A program made the position numbers and the translations under genes. From positions 1 through 14,575 of the forward strand of contig JAEYTA010000184.1 of the NCBI GenBank assembly GCA_023434265.1: a DNA stretch of 14,575 nt, written 5' to 3'. Below, in pieces: positions 13,340 through 14,575 of this stretch; position 1 is the first letter of the stretch; each line of letters starts with the position of its first letter. The notes under the pieces were generated by a model. That model saw nothing but the letters and a program-made list of their open reading frames with translations. It was not told the DNA's origin and made no database searches. This DNA is from Pseudomonadota bacterium. GTDB lineage: Bacteria > Pseudomonadota > Alphaproteobacteria > Caulobacterales > Caulobacteraceae.

Positions 13340-14575
13340 ATGCGGCTTCTGGTGGTTGGCAGACTCAGCGGACAGCTGGCGACGGCGGTGAAGATGGCCA
13401 TGGCGCACGGCGCCAAGGTCCAGCACGTCGAGCGCGGCGACCAGGCCACGGAACAGCTGAGGCGGGGGCAGGGGGCCGACCTGCTGATGGTCGACTACCG
13501 CGTCGACATCGCCGCCCTCATCGCCGCCAACGAAGCCGAGCGCATCCACGTGCCGGTGGTCGCCTGCGGCGTCGACGCCGACGCCCGCGACGCCGCCGAC
13601 GCCATCCGCGCCGGCGCCAAGGAGTTCATTCCCCTGCCGCCCGAGGCGGACCTGATCGCCGCCGTCCTCTCCGCCGTGGCCGACGACGAGCGGCCGATGA
13701 TCTCCGCCGATCCGGCCATGAAGGCGGTCATCGGCCTGGCCGACCAGGTCGCCCGTTCCGAGGCCTCCATCCTGATCACCGGCGAAAGCGGCGTCGGCAA
13801 GGAGGTGATGGCCCGCTATCTGCACGCCGGCTCGCGTCGCGCCGACAAGCCGTTCATCAGCGTCAACTGCGCCGCCATCCCCGACAACCTGCTGGAATCC
13901 GAGCTGTTCGGCCACGAGAAGGGGGCCTTCACCGGCGCCCTCGCCCGCCGCATCGGCAAGTTCGAGGAGGCCCACGGCGGCACCCTCCTGCTCGATGAAA
14001 TCTCGGAAATGGACGTCCGCCTGCAGGCCAAGCTGCTGCGCGCCATCCAGGAGCGGGTCATCGACCGGGTCGGCGGCACGAAGCCGGTGCCGGTCGACAT
14101 CCGCATCATCGCCACCTCCAACCGCGACCTCGCCAAGTCCGTGGCCGAAGGCAGCTTCCGCGAGGACCTGCTCTACCGCCTGAACGTGGTGAACCTGCGC
14201 CTGCCGGCGCTGCGCGAGCGCCCCGGCGACATCGCCGTGCTGGCCGACCATTTCGTGAAGAAGTACGCCGCCGCCAACGGTGTGCCGGTCCGGCCGATCG
14301 CGGCCGACGCCCGCCGCGCCCTCGCCGCCCACCGCTGGAACGGCAACGTCCGCGAGCTCGAGAACGCCATGCACCGTGCCGTGCTGCTGGCGGCCGGGCC
14401 CGAGATCGACGTCGACGCCATCCGCCTGCCGGACGGCCAGCCGCTGTCGAGCCTCGACCCGCACGCCCGCGCCGCCCAGGCGGCCTCCTTCGCGGCGGAA
14501 AGCGCCTCGCGCGCCTTCGTCGGACAGACGGTGGCGGCCATGGAGCAGCAGCTGATCATCGAAACCCTGGAGCAC
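13340..14575 (+). CDS. flbD: Sigma54-dependent flagellar regulator FlbD, 3' end missing
   Basis: The frame is open from ATG 13340 to the window edge, 412 codons without a stop. FlbD switches on late (hook/filament) flagellar genes with sigma54-RNA polymerase and represses early ones in Caulobacter. Residues 1-115 are a receiver-like domain with Asp52 in LLMVDYR at the phosphorylation position, but the N-terminal acidic pair is replaced (LLVVGRL) and the conserved lysine is absent (EFIPLPP). The AAA+ domain follows: Walker A GESGVGKE (148-155), GAFTGA (195-200) for sigma54 contact, Walker B GGTLLLDE (213-220), arginine region SFREDLLYRLN (272-282), and NGNVRELEN (334-342). The fragment ends in MEQQLIIETLEH, the beginning of the Fis-type DNA-binding helix-turn-helix, so roughly 40-60 residues are probably missing. 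In Caulobacter its activity is set by FliX rather than by a standard kinase, consistent with the altered receiver. Confidence 0.96.
   Translation, partial: MRLLVVGRLSGQLATAVKMAMAHGAKVQHVERGDQATEQLRRGQGADLLMVDYRVDIAALIAANEAERIHVPVVACGVDADARDAADAIRAGAKEFIPLPPEADLIAAVLSAVADDERPMISADPAMKAVIGLADQVARSEASILITGESGVGKEVMARYLHAGSRRADKPFISVNCAAIPDNLLESELFGHEKGAFTGALARRIGKFEEAHGGTLLLDEISEMDVRLQAKLLRAIQERVIDRVGGTKPVPVDIRIIATSNRDLAKSVAEGSFREDLLYRLNVVNLRLPALRERPGDIAVLADHFVKKYAAANGVPVRPIAADARRALAAHRWNGNVRELENAMHRAVLLAAGPEIDVDAIRLPDGQPLSSLDPHARAAQAASFAAESASRAFVGQTVAAMEQQLIIETLEH

Noticed and set aside
12752..14575. A 607-codon minus-strand open frame opposite fliN and flbD
   Set aside because: The plus strand holds complete FliN and FlbD motifs; the minus frame has none.

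Overview
The window is about 70% GC, with dense, short-spaced genes and a flagellar gene order (fliF-fliG-flbE-fliN-flbD, and fliQ-fliR-flhB) typical of the Caulobacterales. A Brevundimonas-like or Caulobacter-like alphaproteobacterium fits best. The FlbD-type sigma54 activator and two CtrA-like boxes support this. The genus is inferred, since no rRNA or other marker is present.

Left part (1-4984): the 3' end of a metal-dependent amidohydrolase (+), a convergent acyltransferase-3 membrane protein (-), and a divergent 954-residue protein (+). The last is made almost entirely of RTX calcium-binding nonapeptides, interrupted by five copies of a 43-50 residue spacer module, and it ends in a type I secretion-like C-terminal region. 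No type I exporter genes are visible.

Middle part (4988-6903): two minus-strand genes, a secreted M20 metallopeptidase and then folE (GTP cyclohydrolase I) 44 bases downstream. They are probably co-transcribed by position, without obvious functional linkage.

Right part (6980-14575): flagellar genes. fliQ-fliR-flhB encode parts of the export gate. A small DMT/DUF486 membrane protein gene lies on the minus strand between flhB and fliF and overlaps the flhB 3' end by 26 bases. Then come fliF (MS ring), fliG and fliN (C ring/switch), flbE (FliH-like) and flbD (sigma54-dependent regulator, cut by the window edge after 412 codons).

The clearest unlisted structure is regulatory. The regions in front of fliQ (6980-7020) and fliF (9540-9580) share one layout: a TTAA-N7-TTAAC-like CtrA box followed by a GGCA-N5-TGCC palindrome, 14 bases from the right half-box in both cases. 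The palindrome is a good candidate for the FlbD (ftr) site. If so, FlbD, the last product of the fliF cluster, would repress its own cluster and the export-gate cluster together as assembly moves to late flagellar genes. Two back-to-back perfect hairpins lie between fliN and flbD and may set the level of FlbD relative to the structural proteins. I found no CRISPR array, insertion sequence, tRNA or rRNA, and no gene-free stretch over 300 bases.
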